A stretch of DNA of 64,000 nucleotides, taken from the NCBI RefSeq assembly GCF_007289895.1, contig NZ_CP041660.1:3596001-3660000 (forward strand), read 5' to 3'. The position numbers were made by a program, and so were the translations under genes. Positions within the stretch are counted from its first letter, which is position 1, and each line of letters opens with the position of its first letter. Source of the DNA: Catenovulum sediminis. GTDB taxonomy: Bacteria; Pseudomonadota; Gammaproteobacteria; Enterobacterales; Alteromonadaceae. This document shows, piece by piece, positions 50,649-61,951 of this stretch. A model generated the notes under the pieces. That model was not told where the DNA came from, did no database searches, and saw only the letters and a list, made by a program, of their open reading frames with translations.

Positions 50649-52043
50649 ATGAGTCACGCTGCAATTAGTGATGTACTAGCGGGTAAACACCAAGTAGACC
50701 AACAAATAACCTTAAAAGGCTGGGTGCGCACAGTGCGTTCTAACCCAAACTTTGCCTTTATTAACTTACATGATGGTTCATGTTTTGATCCGATTCAAAT
50801 TGTCGCAGATAATAAACTGTCTAATTATGCTGAAGTTTGTAAGCTTACCACTAGCTGTTCACTTAGTGTAACGGGTAAACTGGTTGAATCTTTAGGCAAA
50901 GGCCAATCTTTTGAAATTCAAGCTGAATCAATCGAAATCATTGGCATAGTAGAAGATCCAGACACCTACCCGATGGCCCCCAAACGCCATAGTGTTGAAT
51001 ACTTACGAGAACATGCACACTTGCGTCCTAGAACCAATATGATTGGCGCAGTTACGCGTGTACGAAATTGTTTAGCGCAAGCCATTCACAGGTACTTTCA
51101 TGAAAATGGATTCCAATGGATTGCAACTCCAATTATTACAGCCAGTGATTGTGAAGGTGCGGGTGAAATGTTCCGCGTTTCAACTTTAGATATGGTTAAT
51201 CCTCCGTTAAAAGAGGACGGCAAAGTTGATTTTGCTGAAGACTTTTTTGGAAAAGAAGCATTTTTAACCGTATCAGGTCAGTTAAACGTAGAAACATATG
51301 CTTGTGCTCTATCCAAAGTATATACCTTTGGTCCAACTTTTAGAGCAGAAAACTCTAATACAAGTCGCCATCTAGCGGAATTTTGGATGGTCGAACCAGA
51401 GCTAGCGTTTGCAGATTTAGCAGATGTCGCCTCTTGTGCTGAAAACATGTTGAAGTATGTATTTAAAGCCGTACTGGCAGAGCGCATGGATGATCTGGAA
51501 TTTTTTGATTTGCGGATCCAAAAAGGTTTAATTGAGCGCCTAAAAACCTTGTCGGAGCAAGAGTTTGTCCGTATGGATTACACCGATGCAATTGAAATTC
51601 TTAAAAATTGCGGTCAAAAATTTGAATTCCCAGTTGAATGGGGGATCGACTTATCTTCCGAGCATGAAAGATATTTAGCGGAAAAACATGTTGGTGGGCC
51701 GGTAATCTTGCAAAACTATCCAAAAGATATTAAAGCATTTTACATGCGTCTAAATGACGATAATAAGACAGTTGCCGCAATGGATGTACTCGCACCAGGT
51801 ATCGGCGAAATTATTGGTGGTAGCCAACGAGAAGATAGATTAGATGTGCTTGACGAACGTATGATCGAAGTTGGACTTTCACCAAACGATTATTACTGGT
51901 ACAGAGATTTACGTAGATACGGCTCTGTACCACATGGTGGCTTTGGCTTAGGTTTTGAGCGCTTGGTCGCATATGTCACTGGTATGCAAAACGTTCGTGA
52001 CGTCATTCCTTTCCCAAGAACACCTAAAAGTGCTACTTTTTAA
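50649..52043 (+). CDS. asnS: Asparaginyl-tRNA synthetase
   Basis: Class II synthetase that charges tRNA-Asn. The 464-aa protein has an N-terminal OB-fold anticodon-binding domain ([25 protein letters not shown], about residues 21-45), motif 2 ([21 protein letters not shown]) and motif 3 ([15 protein letters not shown]). The family-specific [11 protein letters not shown] segment separates it from the aspartyl enzyme. A strong terminator overlaps its stop codon. Confidence 0.97.
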   Translation: MSHAAISDVLAGKHQVDQQITLKGWVRTVRSNPNFAFINLHDGSCFDPIQIVADNKLSNYAEVCKLTTSCSLSVTGKLVESLGKGQSFEIQAESIEIIGIVEDPDTYPMAPKRHSVEYLREHAHLRPRTNMIGAVTRVRNCLAQAIHRYFHENGFQWIATPIITASDCEGAGEMFRVSTLDMVNPPLKEDGKVDFAEDFFGKEAFLTVSGQLNVETYACALSKVYTFGPTFRAENSNTSRHLAEFWMVEPELAFADLADVASCAENMLKYVFKAVLAERMDDLEFFDLRIQKGLIERLKTLSEQEFVRMDYTDAIEILKNCGQKFEFPVEWGIDLSSEHERYLAEKHVGGPVILQNYPKDIKAFYMRLNDDNKTVAAMDVLAPGIGEIIGGSQREDRLDVLDERMIEVGLSPNDYYWYRDLRRYGSVPHGGFGLGFERLVAYVTGMQNVRDVIPFPRTPKSATF

Positions 52044-52060
52044 TAAGTAGCACTTTTTTT
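52026..52060 (+). terminator. Rho-independent terminator of asnS
   Basis: A 13-base stem, AAAAGTGCTACTT with AAGTAGCACTTTT, around a short loop, followed by a run of T. The stop codon of asnS (52041-52043) lies in the loop, so the last codons of the gene form one arm. Confidence 0.88.
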
Positions 52061-52088
52061 TCACCAAGCTCGCTAAGCCAGATAAAAC

Positions 52089-52121
52089 AAAGGTGTTTTA
52101 GTTTAAAACTAAAACACCTTT
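52089..52121 (-). terminator. Long inverted repeat, terminator of ihfA
   Basis: A perfect palindromic hairpin of 16 bases per arm (AAAGGTGTTTTAGTTT and its complement), just after the ihfA stop at 52126 on the minus strand. It is followed by TTGTTTTAT in that direction. On the plus strand it is followed by TTTATTTATT, so it can act both ways and back up the asnS terminator. Confidence 0.8.
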
Positions 52122-52125
52122 TTAT

Positions 52126-52428
52126 TTATTCTGGCTTTTTCAAATCAGCGGATTCAACTCGATTCTTTAATTTTTGTCCGGGTCGAAAGGTCACAACTCG
52201 GCGCGCCGTAATCGGTATATCTTCCCCTGTTTTAGGGTTTCGACCCGGCCGCTCACTCTTATCGCGCAAATCAAAATTACCAAAACCGGATAATTTAACT
52301 TGCTCGCCATCTTCAAGCGCGGCTCTAATTTCCTCAAAGAAAATTTCAACCAAGTCTTTTGCATCACGCTTGTTCATACCAAGCTTTTCAAACAAATGTT
52401 CTGCTATTTCGGCTTTCGTTAACGCCAT
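52126..52428 (-). CDS. ihfA: Integration host factor subunit alpha
   Basis: DNA-bending protein that pairs with IhfB. The 100-aa protein has the typical start [16 protein letters not shown], the [14 protein letters not shown] segment and the DNA-inserting beta-arm with [20 protein letters not shown], whose conserved Pro intercalates. It lies 2 bases after pheT, as in E. coli, so is read from the phe operon as well as any promoter of its own. Confidence 0.97.
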   Translation of the reverse strand: MALTKAEIAEHLFEKLGMNKRDAKDLVEIFFEEIRAALEDGEQVKLSGFGNFDLRDKSERPGRNPKTGEDIPITARRVVTFRPGQKLKNRVESADLKKPE

Positions 52429-52430
52429 AC

Positions 52431-54818
52431 TTAATCTCTCAATGTGGCACCAAATTTGGCTTTTAGTTGAGCAACAACTGCATCAGTTATCGCTGAGATA
52501 TCTTTTTCTTCCAAAGTTTTTTCTACGTCTTGTATTATCAATGAAACTGCAAAGCTTTTTTTCTCTTCGGCGATGCCAGCTCCTTCATAGACGTCAAACA
52601 AGTTTAGTTCAACTAATTGATTTCCGCCAACTTTTTTAATTTCATTTAAAATTAACCCAATTTGACTATCTTTATCAACTGTAAAAGCTAAATCACGACG
52701 ATTTGAAGGATATTTAGAGATTGCTTGTGCTGTTGTTATTTTACTCTGTAGTAAAACGTCTGTTTGCAATTCAAATACAAAAGCTTTGGTTTTTAAACCA
52801 ATCGTTTTTGCAACTTGTGGATGCACTGCCCCAACAAATCCTAAATATTCACTATTTTTATAAATAGCAGCAGATTGGCCAGGATGCAAGGCGCTATGCG
52901 ATTGAATTTTAAACTCATATTCGGCAGTTGCGTCAATTTCAGATAAAATCGCTTCGACATCGCCTTTAATATCGAAAAAATCGACCGGTGATTTATCAAT
53001 ATCCCAATGCTCGCCCGCTTTTAATCCAGTGATCACCCCAGATATGATATGAGTTTGTTTAACGCCATTTTCTGCACTTTCATCTGGAATAAACTTTAAA
53101 CCCGCTTCAAAAAGGCGCACTCTGTTTTGTTGCCGGTTGGCATTATAAATCACAGATGACAACAAGCCTGGCAAACAAGAGACTCGCATTACTGACATAT
53201 CAGCTGATATCGGATGAGGTAAGGTTAAACCCTCGAGGTCAGGGTGTAAGGCGGCTTGAACTTTAGGATCAACAAATGAATAAGTGATAGCCTCTTGATA
53301 TCCTAAAGTAACTAAACTCGCTTTAACGCTATTTAACGTTTTAACACTTTCAGGCTGCGCTGACATTTTTAAATAGCCACTTGGCGCAACTGTAGGTAAA
53401 TTGTTGTAACCGTAAATTCTTGCAACTTCTTCAATTAAATCGACTTCAATTGAGATATCAAACCGATAGGATGGAACCTGAGTCACCCACCCTTTATCCG
53501 TTTTCTCTGGTTGCATTCCCAACCGTTGCAACATTTCATGTACGATCGCGGTTTCAATGGAAACCCCCAAACGCTCATCTAATTTTTCTTTACGGAGTTC
53601 AACCGAAACTTGCTTTTCACCGGTCGTTGGCAATTCGACCGGATTGGCTGGACCTACTTCTCCACCACAAATTTCAATAATCAGTTGAGTTGCTCGTTCA
53701 ATTGCCAACAATTGGATGTTCACATCCACGCCACGTTCAAAACGGTGTGAAGGGTCGGTATGTAAACCATACTCACGTGCTTTACCCATCATATAGTCAG
53801 GCGAGAAAAAGGCACTCTCTAAGACAATGTCTTGCGTATTGGCTGATACTCCAGAATCTAGCCCACCGAATATTCCGGCTAAAGCCAACGCTTTTTGACT
53901 GTCTGCAATAACCAAGGTATCAGCGGTTAAATTGATTTCTTGGCCATCTAATAGAGTCAGTTTTTCTTGCTCGTGCGCATAACGAACAGCAATTTTTTCA
54001 CTTACATTGGCTAAATCAAAAGCATGCATAGGTTGACCAAGCTCAAGCATGACATAATTGGTTACATCGACAATGGGATCGATTGAGCGAATTCCACTGC
54101 GTCTTAACTTCTCGACCAACCATAGCGGTGAAGCTTTAGTTACATCCACATTTTTGATGATCCGACCAACATATTTAGCACAAGCATCAGGAGCTGTAAG
54201 TTCAATCGGCAAAATATCTTGATGAGATGCTTTTACAGGCTCAATAACAGGTTGACATATATCATGATTATTCAGAACGCCGACCTCTCTTGCTAAGCCA
54301 GCAATGCTTAAACAGTCGGCGCGATTAGGTGTTAAGTCGACTTCGATAGACACATCATCTAATTGTAAATACTGACGTATGTCCTGACCGATCGGCGCAT
54401 CCAATGGAAGCTCCATAATCCCAGGTGCCTCTTCTGCCATCCCAAGTTCTGCTTCAGAACACAACATACCAAATGAAGGTACGCCGCGTAATTTTGCTTT
54501 TTTAATTTTAAAATTACCTGGTAGTACGGCACCAATAGTCGCAACGGCCACTTTTAACCCTTGGCGACAGTTTTTGGCACCACATACGATATCTAACAAC
54601 TCTGCTTGTCCAACATCGATTTTTGTTACTTGTAGTTTTTCAGCGTCAGGGTGAGGTCCGCACTCCACAACATGGCCAACAACCACCCCAGAAAACGCCC
54701 CTGCTACATTTTCCACAGCGTCAACTTCTAAACCAGCCATTGTGATTTGTTCTACCAATTCATTACGGCTTATTTTCGGGTTAACCCACTCTCGTAACCA
54801 AGATTCACTAAACTTCAT
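52431..54818 (-). CDS. pheT: Phenylalanyl-tRNA synthetase beta subunit
   Basis: The beta subunit of the heterotetrameric enzyme, with editing activity. The 795-aa protein has the N-terminal [14 protein letters not shown], an EMAP/tRNA-binding domain (about residues 40-150), B3/4 editing and B5 domains, and a C-terminal ferredoxin-fold anticodon-binding domain (about 700-795). It follows pheS by 18 bases. Confidence 0.97.
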   Translation of the reverse strand: MKFSESWLREWVNPKISRNELVEQITMAGLEVDAVENVAGAFSGVVVGHVVECGPHPDAEKLQVTKIDVGQAELLDIVCGAKNCRQGLKVAVATIGAVLPGNFKIKKAKLRGVPSFGMLCSEAELGMAEEAPGIMELPLDAPIGQDIRQYLQLDDVSIEVDLTPNRADCLSIAGLAREVGVLNNHDICQPVIEPVKASHQDILPIELTAPDACAKYVGRIIKNVDVTKASPLWLVEKLRRSGIRSIDPIVDVTNYVMLELGQPMHAFDLANVSEKIAVRYAHEQEKLTLLDGQEINLTADTLVIADSQKALALAGIFGGLDSGVSANTQDIVLESAFFSPDYMMGKAREYGLHTDPSHRFERGVDVNIQLLAIERATQLIIEICGGEVGPANPVELPTTGEKQVSVELRKEKLDERLGVSIETAIVHEMLQRLGMQPEKTDKGWVTQVPSYRFDISIEVDLIEEVARIYGYNNLPTVAPSGYLKMSAQPESVKTLNSVKASLVTLGYQEAITYSFVDPKVQAALHPDLEGLTLPHPISADMSVMRVSCLPGLLSSVIYNANRQQNRVRLFEAGLKFIPDESAENGVKQTHIISGVITGLKAGEHWDIDKSPVDFFDIKGDVEAILSEIDATAEYEFKIQSHSALHPGQSAAIYKNSEYLGFVGAVHPQVAKTIGLKTKAFVFELQTDVLLQSKITTAQAISKYPSNRRDLAFTVDKDSQIGLILNEIKKVGGNQLVELNLFDVYEGAGIAEEKKSFAVSLIIQDVEKTLEEKDISAITDAVVAQLKAKFGATLRD

Positions 54819-54836
54819 AAATGCTCCGAATAAACC

Positions 54837-55817
<981 letters not shown>

Positions 55818-55986
55818 TTAGAATAATCCCCAGATTGGTGGCTATTGGTTCAAAAATTAAAGCCGATAATTCTAACCGATTTTTAGTTTAAATGTAGTAA
55901 GAAATAACAAACAAATTGCAAGGAAAGGAAGTTTTTTCAATGGATTGAGCAACAAAGGGGACTGTAAAAAGTAAATAAACAAAACA

Positions 55987-56013
55987 AACAAAAAAGGGGC
56001 TTGCGCCCCTTTT
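55987..56013 (-). terminator. Rho-independent terminator after rplT
   Basis: On the minus strand, AAAAGGGGC and GCCCCTTTT pair in a 9-base stem, followed by T-rich sequence. It starts 19 bases after the rplT stop and separates the ribosomal-protein genes from pheST. Confidence 0.88.
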
Positions 56014-56032
56014 AGTACAATGCCTTATCGGC

Positions 56033-56389
56033 TTATGCTAAAGCTTCTTTTGCTTTCTCAACTAATGCTGTGAAAGTTGCTTTGTCATAAACAGCGATAT
56101 CAGCCAAAATCTTACGATCGATTTCAACAGAGGCTTTTTTCAAACCATTGATGAAGCGACTATAAGATAAACCGTTTTGACGAGATGCTGCGTTAATACG
56201 AGCAATCCACAATTGACGGAATTGACGCTTACGTTGACGACGGTCACGGTATGCGTATTGGCCAGCTTTAGTTACAGCTTGTGCAGCAACACGATAAACT
56301 CGACTGCGTGCACCGTAATAACCTTTAGCTTGTTTTAAAATCTTTTTGTGCGCTGCGCGAGCAGTTACACCACGTTTAACTCTTGGCAT
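56033..56389 (-). CDS. rplT: 50S ribosomal protein L20
   Basis: Early-binding large-subunit protein, also a translational repressor of its own operon in E. coli. The 118-aa protein starts [18 protein letters not shown] and keeps the basic N-terminal arm. It lies 14 bases after rpmI. A terminator follows. Confidence 0.98.
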   Translation of the reverse strand: MPRVKRGVTARAAHKKILKQAKGYYGARSRVYRVAAQAVTKAGQYAYRDRRQRKRQFRQLWIARINAASRQNGLSYSRFINGLKKASVEIDRKILADIAVYDKATFTALVEKAKEALA

Positions 56390-56403
56390 TATTCAGTCTC
56401 CTC

Positions 56404-56601
56404 TTATGCGTATGGCAACATGCGAACGATCAATGGAACATCATTTTGATGAACCTGAGTTTTCGCACGAAGGTGACGTTTACGCTTAGAGCTTTTCTTG
56501 GTCAGAATGTGACGCAAGTGTGACTGCTTGCATTTAAAACCACCAGAAGCGGTTTTTTTGAAGCGCTTAGCTGCGCCTCTATGACTTTTGATTTTTGACA
56601 T
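56404..56601 (-). CDS. rpmI: 50S ribosomal protein L35
   Basis: A 65-aa basic ribosomal protein starting [16 protein letters not shown] chose the ATG at 56599-56601, preceded by GGAG seven bases upstream; a longer frame to 56622 has no family sequence. The 75-base gap to infC holds a hairpin that could take part in L20-type control. Confidence 0.97.
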   Translation of the reverse strand: MSKIKSHRGAAKRFKKTASGGFKCKQSHLRHILTKKSSKRKRHLRAKTQVHQNDVPLIVRMLPYA

Positions 56602-56643
56602 TGAGATACTCCGCATTGTCAATTAATAAACTGCAGCAAGGCG

Positions 56644-56662
56644 GAACAGGCAAAGCCTGTTC
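56644..56662. other. Hairpin between infC and rpmI
   Basis: GAACAGG and CCTGTTC form a perfect 7-base stem around CAAAG, 14 bases after the infC stop on the minus strand. There is no T run. In E. coli, L20 controls rpmI-rplT through structured RNA in this region, so this is a candidate element, by position only. Confidence 0.45.
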
Positions 56663-56676
56663 ACTTTAGGCCATTA

Positions 56677-57216
56677 CTACTTCTTAATAGGTGCCAACAC
56701 CATGATCATCTGACGACCTTCAACTCGGTTAGGGAAAGATTCCACTGTTGCCAAGTCTTGTAAATCGTCTTTGATACGTTTCATCATATCAATACCGATG
56801 TCTTGGTGTGCCATTTCACGTCCACGGAATCGTATCGTTACTTTAGCTTTGTCACCGTCTTCTAGAAAGCGCGTCAGGTTGCGTAGTTTTACCTGATAGT
56901 CGCCCACATCAGTTCCAGGTCGGAATTTAACTTCCTTAACCTGAACCTGTTTTTGCTTCTTCTTCTGCTCTTTAGCAGTTTTACTTTTTTCGTAAAGGAA
57001 CTTACCGTAGTCCATCACGCGGCAAACAGGTGGGTTTGCATTCGGGCTAATTTCGACTAAATCCAACTTAGCGTCGTCTGCTCTGTCTTGCGCATCGCGC
57101 AGACTCACCACTCCAACTTGCTCACCTTCTGCGCCAATTAAGCGCACTTCTTTAGCATCAATTTCTTCGTTTATACGTGCTTTGCCTGCTTCAGGGCCTT
57201 TTTTACCACCTTTAAT
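56677..57216 (-). CDS. infC: Translation initiation factor IF-3 (AUU start)
   Basis: IF-3 binds the 30S subunit and checks start codons. The start is the rare ATT at 57214-57216, with GGAGG eight bases upstream. From it the protein reads [20 protein letters not shown] (first residue made as Met) and has 179 aa, close to the E. coli length. An ATG further in (57147) would drop a conserved N-terminal region. Because IF-3 discriminates against AUU, this start allows it to repress its own synthesis, as known in E. coli. It lies 20 bases after thrS. Confidence 0.95.
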   Translation of the reverse strand: MKGGKKGPEAGKARINEEIDAKEVRLIGAEGEQVGVVSLRDAQDRADDAKLDLVEISPNANPPVCRVMDYGKFLYEKSKTAKEQKKKQKQVQVKEVKFRPGTDVGDYQVKLRNLTRFLEDGDKAKVTIRFRGREMAHQDIGIDMMKRIKDDLQDLATVESFPNRVEGRQMIMVLAPIKK

Positions 57217-57236
57217 GGTTCATTCCTCCACGAAAA

Positions 57237-59150
57237 TTATAATTTCTTTGTATCAATGTCGCTTTTTAATTGAGCTGTAAATTCTTCTATTGTCATTACA
57301 CCCAAATCTTCACCCTTGCGGGTACGTACAGCGACCTGACCGTTCTCTAACTCTTTATCACCTACAACTAACATGTAAGGGATACGTTTTAAAGTATGCT
57401 CGCGGATTTTAAAGCCAATCTTCTCATTTCTCAAGTCAGCAAAGGCTCTAAATCCATTTTCGTTCAATATTTTAGCAACTTTTTCGCAATATTCCGACTG
57501 TTTATCCGTAATATTTAAAATTACGGCCTGTTTTGGTGATAACCAAGTCGGAAAATGACCAGCATACTCTTCTGTCAAAATGCCGATAAAGCGCTCGACC
57601 GATCCTAAAATCGCTCTATGTATCATCACCGGAACTTTACGATCGTTATTCTCAGATACATAACTTGCACCCAAACGCTCCGGCAAAGCAAAGTCTAGCT
57701 GAACTGTACCACATTGCCAGGCTCTGTCTAAACAATCATACAGAGTAAACTCAATCTTAGGGCCATAGAAAGCACCTTCCCCCGGTTGAAGCTCAAACTC
57801 AATATCATTGGCTTGTAGTGCATCCGTTAGTGCTTTTTCTGAGCGGTCCCACATCGCATCATCACCGATGCGTTTTTCTGGGCGTGTTGATAACTTAACG
57901 GCGATATTATCAAAACCAAAGGTTTTGTATGTATCATACACCATTTTGATACAACTACTCACTTCTGCTTGTACTTGCTCTTCAGTACAGAATATGTGGG
58001 CGTCGTCTTGTGTAAAACCACGTACGCGCATCAAACCATGTAGTGCACCTGACGGCTCATTACGGTGACAACACCCAAATTCAGCCATTCTCAGCGGTAA
58101 ATCTCGGTAGGATTTTAAACCTTGATTAAATATTTGCACATGCCCAGGACAGTTCATCGGTTTAATCGCGTATTCACGTTTTTCAGATTCTGTGGTAAAC
58201 ATGTTTTCAGCATATTTATCCCAGTGACCTGATTTTTCCCATAATACACGATCCATCATTAATGGACCTTTCACTTCCTGATAATCATACTCTCTTAATT
58301 TAACCCGTACGAAATCTTCTAACTCGCGATAGATTGTCCAACCATCATTATGCCAGAACACCATACCTGGTGCTTCTTCTTGCCAATGAAACAAATCTAA
58401 TGCTTTACCAATTTTTCTATGATCGCGCTTTTCAGCTTCGGCTAAACGATTCAAATACGACTTCAACTGCTTTTTGTCAGCCCACGCTGTCCCGTATATA
58501 CGTTGCAGCATTTTGTTATCAGAGTTACCACGCCAATATGCGCCGGCAACTTTCATTAACTTAAAATGCTGGCAAAACTTCATGTTAGGAACATGAGGTC
58601 CGCGACACATATCAATATATTCTTCGTGATTATATAATGCGGGTCTGTCGTCTTTAGAAATATTCTGGTCTAATATTTCCATTTTGTAAGGTTCGCCGCG
58701 CTTTTCAAATGTATCGCGCGCCTGTTGCCAGCTAACGGTTTCTTTAACCACCGCGTAATTGGTTTTAGCCAACGCCAGCATACGTTTTTCCAGCGCGTCT
58801 AGGTCGTCTTGAGTTAAAGATTGTTCTAGATCAACATCATAGTAAAAGCCATTATCAATGGTCGGACCGATTGCCATTTTTACATTAGGAAACATTTGTT
58901 TGATAGCATGGCCTAACAAATGCGCACAAGAGTGGCGAATAATCTCTAGTCCGTCTTCATCTTTAGCTGTAATAATTTGTAATTTTGCATCAGATTCAAT
59001 TAAATCACAGGCATCCACGCGATTCCCATCAACACGGCCAGCAATTGTTGCTTTTGCTAGGCCCGGTCCAATTGATTCTGCAACTTGCATGACAGTAACA
59101 GCTTGTTCGAATTCTCTTTGACTACCGTCAGGAAGGGTTATTATTGGCAT
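57237..59150 (-). CDS. thrS: Threonyl-tRNA synthetase
   Basis: Class II synthetase charging tRNA-Thr. The 637-aa protein has an N-terminal TGS domain (about residues 1-61), an editing domain with [11 protein letters not shown], the catalytic core with the zinc ligands in [10 protein letters not shown] and HIFCTEEQ and in [16 protein letters not shown], and an anticodon-binding domain. It heads the thrS-infC-rpmI-rplT operon. The 180 bases upstream, shared with the Lon-like gene, should hold divergent promoters; several TATAAT-like boxes lie near 59265-59295, but I cannot assign them. Confidence 0.97.
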   Translation of the reverse strand: MPIITLPDGSQREFEQAVTVMQVAESIGPGLAKATIAGRVDGNRVDACDLIESDAKLQIITAKDEDGLEIIRHSCAHLLGHAIKQMFPNVKMAIGPTIDNGFYYDVDLEQSLTQDDLDALEKRMLALAKTNYAVVKETVSWQQARDTFEKRGEPYKMEILDQNISKDDRPALYNHEEYIDMCRGPHVPNMKFCQHFKLMKVAGAYWRGNSDNKMLQRIYGTAWADKKQLKSYLNRLAEAEKRDHRKIGKALDLFHWQEEAPGMVFWHNDGWTIYRELEDFVRVKLREYDYQEVKGPLMMDRVLWEKSGHWDKYAENMFTTESEKREYAIKPMNCPGHVQIFNQGLKSYRDLPLRMAEFGCCHRNEPSGALHGLMRVRGFTQDDAHIFCTEEQVQAEVSSCIKMVYDTYKTFGFDNIAVKLSTRPEKRIGDDAMWDRSEKALTDALQANDIEFELQPGEGAFYGPKIEFTLYDCLDRAWQCGTVQLDFALPERLGASYVSENNDRKVPVMIHRAILGSVERFIGILTEEYAGHFPTWLSPKQAVILNITDKQSEYCEKVAKILNENGFRAFADLRNEKIGFKIREHTLKRIPYMLVVGDKELENGQVAVRTRKGEDLGVMTIEEFTAQLKSDIDTKKL

Positions 59151-59330
59151 CTTAAATCCTTACCAGTGGTGACACCTACCAAATGCCACTTGTTCAACAA
59201 TAAAATCAGGCCGTGGATCATACTCGGATAGAATGCCTCTGTCGACTAGATAAGCACCGAAATTGTATAAATTTATAATAACTGGTATATACTTGCAGCC
59301 CACCTTTTTCGACAGAATATTAATCTAGAT

Positions 59331-60935
59331 ATGAATGATAAAGTATTGCACCCGACGCAGCTTAATATACTAGCGCGTCTAGAAACAATAAAACTAACGG
59401 ATCATAAGGTGCAAACTGAATGTCTGATGCCACAACTGACGGCTTTTTGTAAGCGTGTATCTGAACACAATCAAAACATTTTTCTGTTGTGCGCCAATGC
59501 CGAGCCAGAGAAGTTATTGGCTTGGTTAACACTTCCTTTTTACAGTGTGAGTCATATTTCTACGAATAAAATTATTGGCGATTTCCATAGTGTGCCGGGT
59601 GGTAAACTGCATTTTAAAAAAGGGGCATTGTTTAATGCTACAGCGAATACCATCATTATCCCAGCTTCAATCTTATTACAGGATTTTCCAACCTTAGAAC
59701 TGGTTGGAAAAATGTTGCTAAACCGGCAACTTGATACACGATGGTTGATTTCAGAACCTGGCCAAGTGTCCCACAAACAATATCGACATCAAACAATATC
59801 TTTTGACAAAAAAGTCATCATTACTGGCAACTATGATGCTTTGTGCCAAATTCAATATTTGCTCCCCGCTTTATCACGCCTTACTTTTGACGATATTTTT
59901 GAAGCTGATTATGTCGCTGAAGTAAACGAAATTAGCATTAATGCTTTACATCAATTTATCAGTCAGCAGTTTGGTAAAACATTAAACAAACCTCAATTAG
60001 ACGCAATAATTTGGGCTTTAGCTCGAAATATTGAAGATCAACATTGGTTTTCAATCGACGTTATGTTTTTAGAAAAATTATTTAGCCGCATGCCAGATAA
60101 CTTTACTCAAGCTGACGTTGAAATGACGGTGCATGATCTCAGCGGTTTTCATTCTTCTGCACGCCTGTTTAATTTTGAACAAATTAGAAATGACACAGTA
60201 AAAGTTGATTTTACTGGAGAGGTGGTCGGTCAGATAAATGGATTAACAGTCGTAGAGACGGCGCTGGCTGAATTTGGTGAACCGTCCAGAATCACAGCAA
60301 ACATTTTTATTGGTGAAGGCGACATCAGCGATATTGAGCGCAAATCAGATTTAGGTGGTAATATTCATGCAAAAGCAATGATGATCCTATCATCCTTTGT
60401 TTCTCAGGTTTTTGCTAAAAATGAACCTTTACCTATTTCTTCTAACGTTGTCTTTGAGCAATCTTATCATGAGGTAGATGGTGACAGTGCATCACTTGCT
60501 GAGCTATATGCCTTGTTGTCTGCTATTGCCAATATTCCAATTCGTCAAAATGTGGCTTTAACAGGCGCAATTGATCAGTTGGGTAATGTGTTGGCCGTTG
60601 GTGGTGTTGATTTGAAAATAGAGGGTTATCATACTCTGGCAAAATTAAAAGCGCCTTTTGAAACGCACCACGTGATTATCCCGAAAGCCAATATCGCCAA
60701 TCTTAATTTATCCAGTGAAGTTTGCGCATCGGTAGAGCAAGGTAAATTGCAAATTCATGCAATTGATCATGTCACTCAGGCGTGTGAGATTTTAACAGGT
60801 ATACCAGCCGAAACTGAAGAACAAACAGGTCTTTTTGATAAAGTGCGTGTTGAACTGGAAAAATTTAGTGCCGATTATGAAGAAAAAGCCGGAATATTTG
60901 TTCGATTTCTCCGTTTTTTCACAAATTTACGATAA
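59331..60935 (+). CDS. ycbZ: Lon-family protease, YcbZ type
   Basis: A 534-aa protein with a C-terminal Lon proteolytic domain. The catalytic dyad is Ser386 (VDGDSASLAELYALLSAI) and Lys429 (VGGVDLKIEGYH). The N-terminal 280 residues occupy the place of the AAA+ module, but show no Walker A or B motif, so ATP hydrolysis is doubtful. This is the YcbZ/LonH type found next to fabA in enteric bacteria, as here (84 bases before fabA). Its substrates are not well known. No signal peptide is seen. Confidence 0.9.
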   Translation: MNDKVLHPTQLNILARLETIKLTDHKVQTECLMPQLTAFCKRVSEHNQNIFLLCANAEPEKLLAWLTLPFYSVSHISTNKIIGDFHSVPGGKLHFKKGALFNATANTIIIPASILLQDFPTLELVGKMLLNRQLDTRWLISEPGQVSHKQYRHQTISFDKKVIITGNYDALCQIQYLLPALSRLTFDDIFEADYVAEVNEISINALHQFISQQFGKTLNKPQLDAIIWALARNIEDQHWFSIDVMFLEKLFSRMPDNFTQADVEMTVHDLSGFHSSARLFNFEQIRNDTVKVDFTGEVVGQINGLTVVETALAEFGEPSRITANIFIGEGDISDIERKSDLGGNIHAKAMMILSSFVSQVFAKNEPLPISSNVVFEQSYHEVDGDSASLAELYALLSAIANIPIRQNVALTGAIDQLGNVLAVGGVDLKIEGYHTLAKLKAPFETHHVIIPKANIANLNLSSEVCASVEQGKLQIHAIDHVTQACEILTGIPAETEEQTGLFDKVRVELEKFSADYEEKAGIFVRFLRFFTNLR

Positions 60936-60956
60936 TTTAACTGTTCAGACTTGTTA

Positions 60957-60974
60957 AGCGAACACCTGTTCGCT
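60957..60974 (+). promoter_or_regulatory. FabR-like operator before fabA
   Basis: AGCGAACACCTGTTCGCT is a perfect 8+8-base palindrome around CC. As I recall, it differs from the E. coli FabR palindrome (AGCG-ACA--TGTT-GCT type) at only one or two places. It lies 46 bases before the fabA ATG, fitting repression of unsaturated fatty-acid synthesis. fabR is not in the window. Confidence 0.7.
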
Positions 60975-61019
60975 AAAGTATGCGCCGAATTTTATCCTAA
61001 ATATATGATTTGAACTTAA

Positions 61020-61532
61020 ATGAAACAAAATAGTTTTTCTAAAGAAGATTTATTAGCCTGTAGCCGTGGTGAGTTGTTTGGACCAGGTAACAGCCAATTA
61101 CCAGCGCCTAATATGTTGATGATGGATCGCATCACTCAAATTTTTGAGGACGGTGGCATTGCTAACAAAGGATATATTGAAGCTGAATTAGATATCGTGC
61201 CTGATCTATGGTTTTTCGATTGCCACTTCCCTGGCGACCCAGTGATGCCTGGTTGTTTAGGATTAGACGCTATGTGGCAATTAGTCGGCTTTTTCCTTGG
61301 ATGGTGTGGCGGTCCGGGTAAAGGTCGTGCTCTTGGTGTAGGCGAAGTTAAGTTTACAGGTCAAATTTTACCCACTGCGAAAAAAGTAACCTATCGTATC
61401 GACATGAAACGCGTCATTAAACGTAAGTTATACATGGGTATTGCAGACGGTAGTGTAGCAGTTGACGGAAAAGTAATTTATGAAGCAAAAGATTTGAAAG
61501 TCGGCTTGTTTCAGGATACTTCAGCTTTCTAA
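61020..61532 (+). CDS. fabA: 3-hydroxydecanoyl-ACP dehydratase/isomerase FabA
   Basis: Dehydrates 3-hydroxydecanoyl-ACP and isomerises trans-2 to cis-3-decenoyl-ACP, the branch point for unsaturated fatty acids. The 170-aa protein has the active-site His69 ([12 protein letters not shown]) and Asp83 (GLDAMWQL). It is followed by a terminator shared with rmf. Control by FabR is suggested by the palindrome at 60957-60974. Confidence 0.97.
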   Translation: MKQNSFSKEDLLACSRGELFGPGNSQLPAPNMLMMDRITQIFEDGGIANKGYIEAELDIVPDLWFFDCHFPGDPVMPGCLGLDAMWQLVGFFLGWCGGPGKGRALGVGEVKFTGQILPTAKKVTYRIDMKRVIKRKLYMGIADGSVAVDGKVIYEAKDLKVGLFQDTSAF

Positions 61533-61753
61533 AGTAAAGAAACGCTAGATAAGAAAAAAGCCCTTAAGGGCTTTTTTCTATTTTCCTCCAAAATGCGAAA
61601 CTCTGTCATCAACGGCGGTTCGCCATCCCCGAGCCATTGAGCTCTCGTATCACTTTCATGATACGGACAACATTCTTTTGCTTTACCAGTTAGACCTGCT
61701 TGGTAGCCTTTAGATTGGGCTCGTTCTAAACGATCTCGCTTTTGTCTTTTCAT
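61529..61753 (-). CDS. rmf: Ribosome modulation factor, C-terminus out of frame
   Basis: RMF dimerises 70S ribosomes into inactive 100S particles in stationary phase. The start [20 protein letters not shown] and [14 protein letters not shown] match the family. After QWLG, at the G run 61627-61630, the frame as written continues with an unrelated tail to a stop at 61529 that overlaps fabA. One extra G restores [20 protein letters not shown] and a stop at 61578, giving 58 aa, close to the 55 aa of E. coli RMF. So the true gene is very probably 61578-61753 and the sequence has lost one base. The shared terminator then lies just after the stop. Confidence 0.85.
   Translation of the reverse strand: MKRQKRDRLERAQSKGYQAGLTGKAKECCPYHESDTRAQWLGDGEPPLMTEFRILEENRKKPLRAFFLSSVSLL
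61554..61577. terminator. Bidirectional terminator between fabA and rmf
   Basis: AAAAAAGCCCTTAAGGGCTTTTTT is a perfect palindrome: a GC-rich stem with A and T runs on both sides, so it can end both fabA and the converging rmf. It fits just after the repaired rmf stop at 61578. Confidence 0.85.
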
Positions 61754-61868
61754 TTAGCCTTCCTATATCCGTTCTGGTTTTTGGATGAATCTGAGGTGTA
61801 ACCAATCGTTAACCTCAAGTTCAAATTAGCGAAATATTATTGTGATTGCAACCTATTTTTAATAGACG

Positions 61869-61932
61869 AAAAAAAAACGGAAAACTCTGTTTAGTTCCCT
61901 AAATGGCTGACTAAACAGAGATTTCCGGTTTT
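61869..61932 (-). terminator. Rho-independent terminator of the DUF3466 gene
   Basis: Long hairpin with about 20 bases per arm (core CTCTGTTTAGT with ACTAAACAGAG, one bulge and one mismatch outside it), followed on the minus strand by nine T (61877-61869). It begins 20 bases after the DUF3466 stop. Confidence 0.85.
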
Positions 61933-61951
61933 ACAGTTGTAGCAGAACGCC

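Noticed and set aside
55818-55990. A pheM-like leader peptide and attenuator before pheS
   Set aside because: The only candidate starts with TTG, has three scattered phenylalanines and no following attenuator hairpin.
59151-59200. tRNA-Thr-like operator before thrS
   Set aside because: GTGG/CCAC-type pairings can be drawn, but I could not build a convincing anticodon-like stem-loop as in E. coli.
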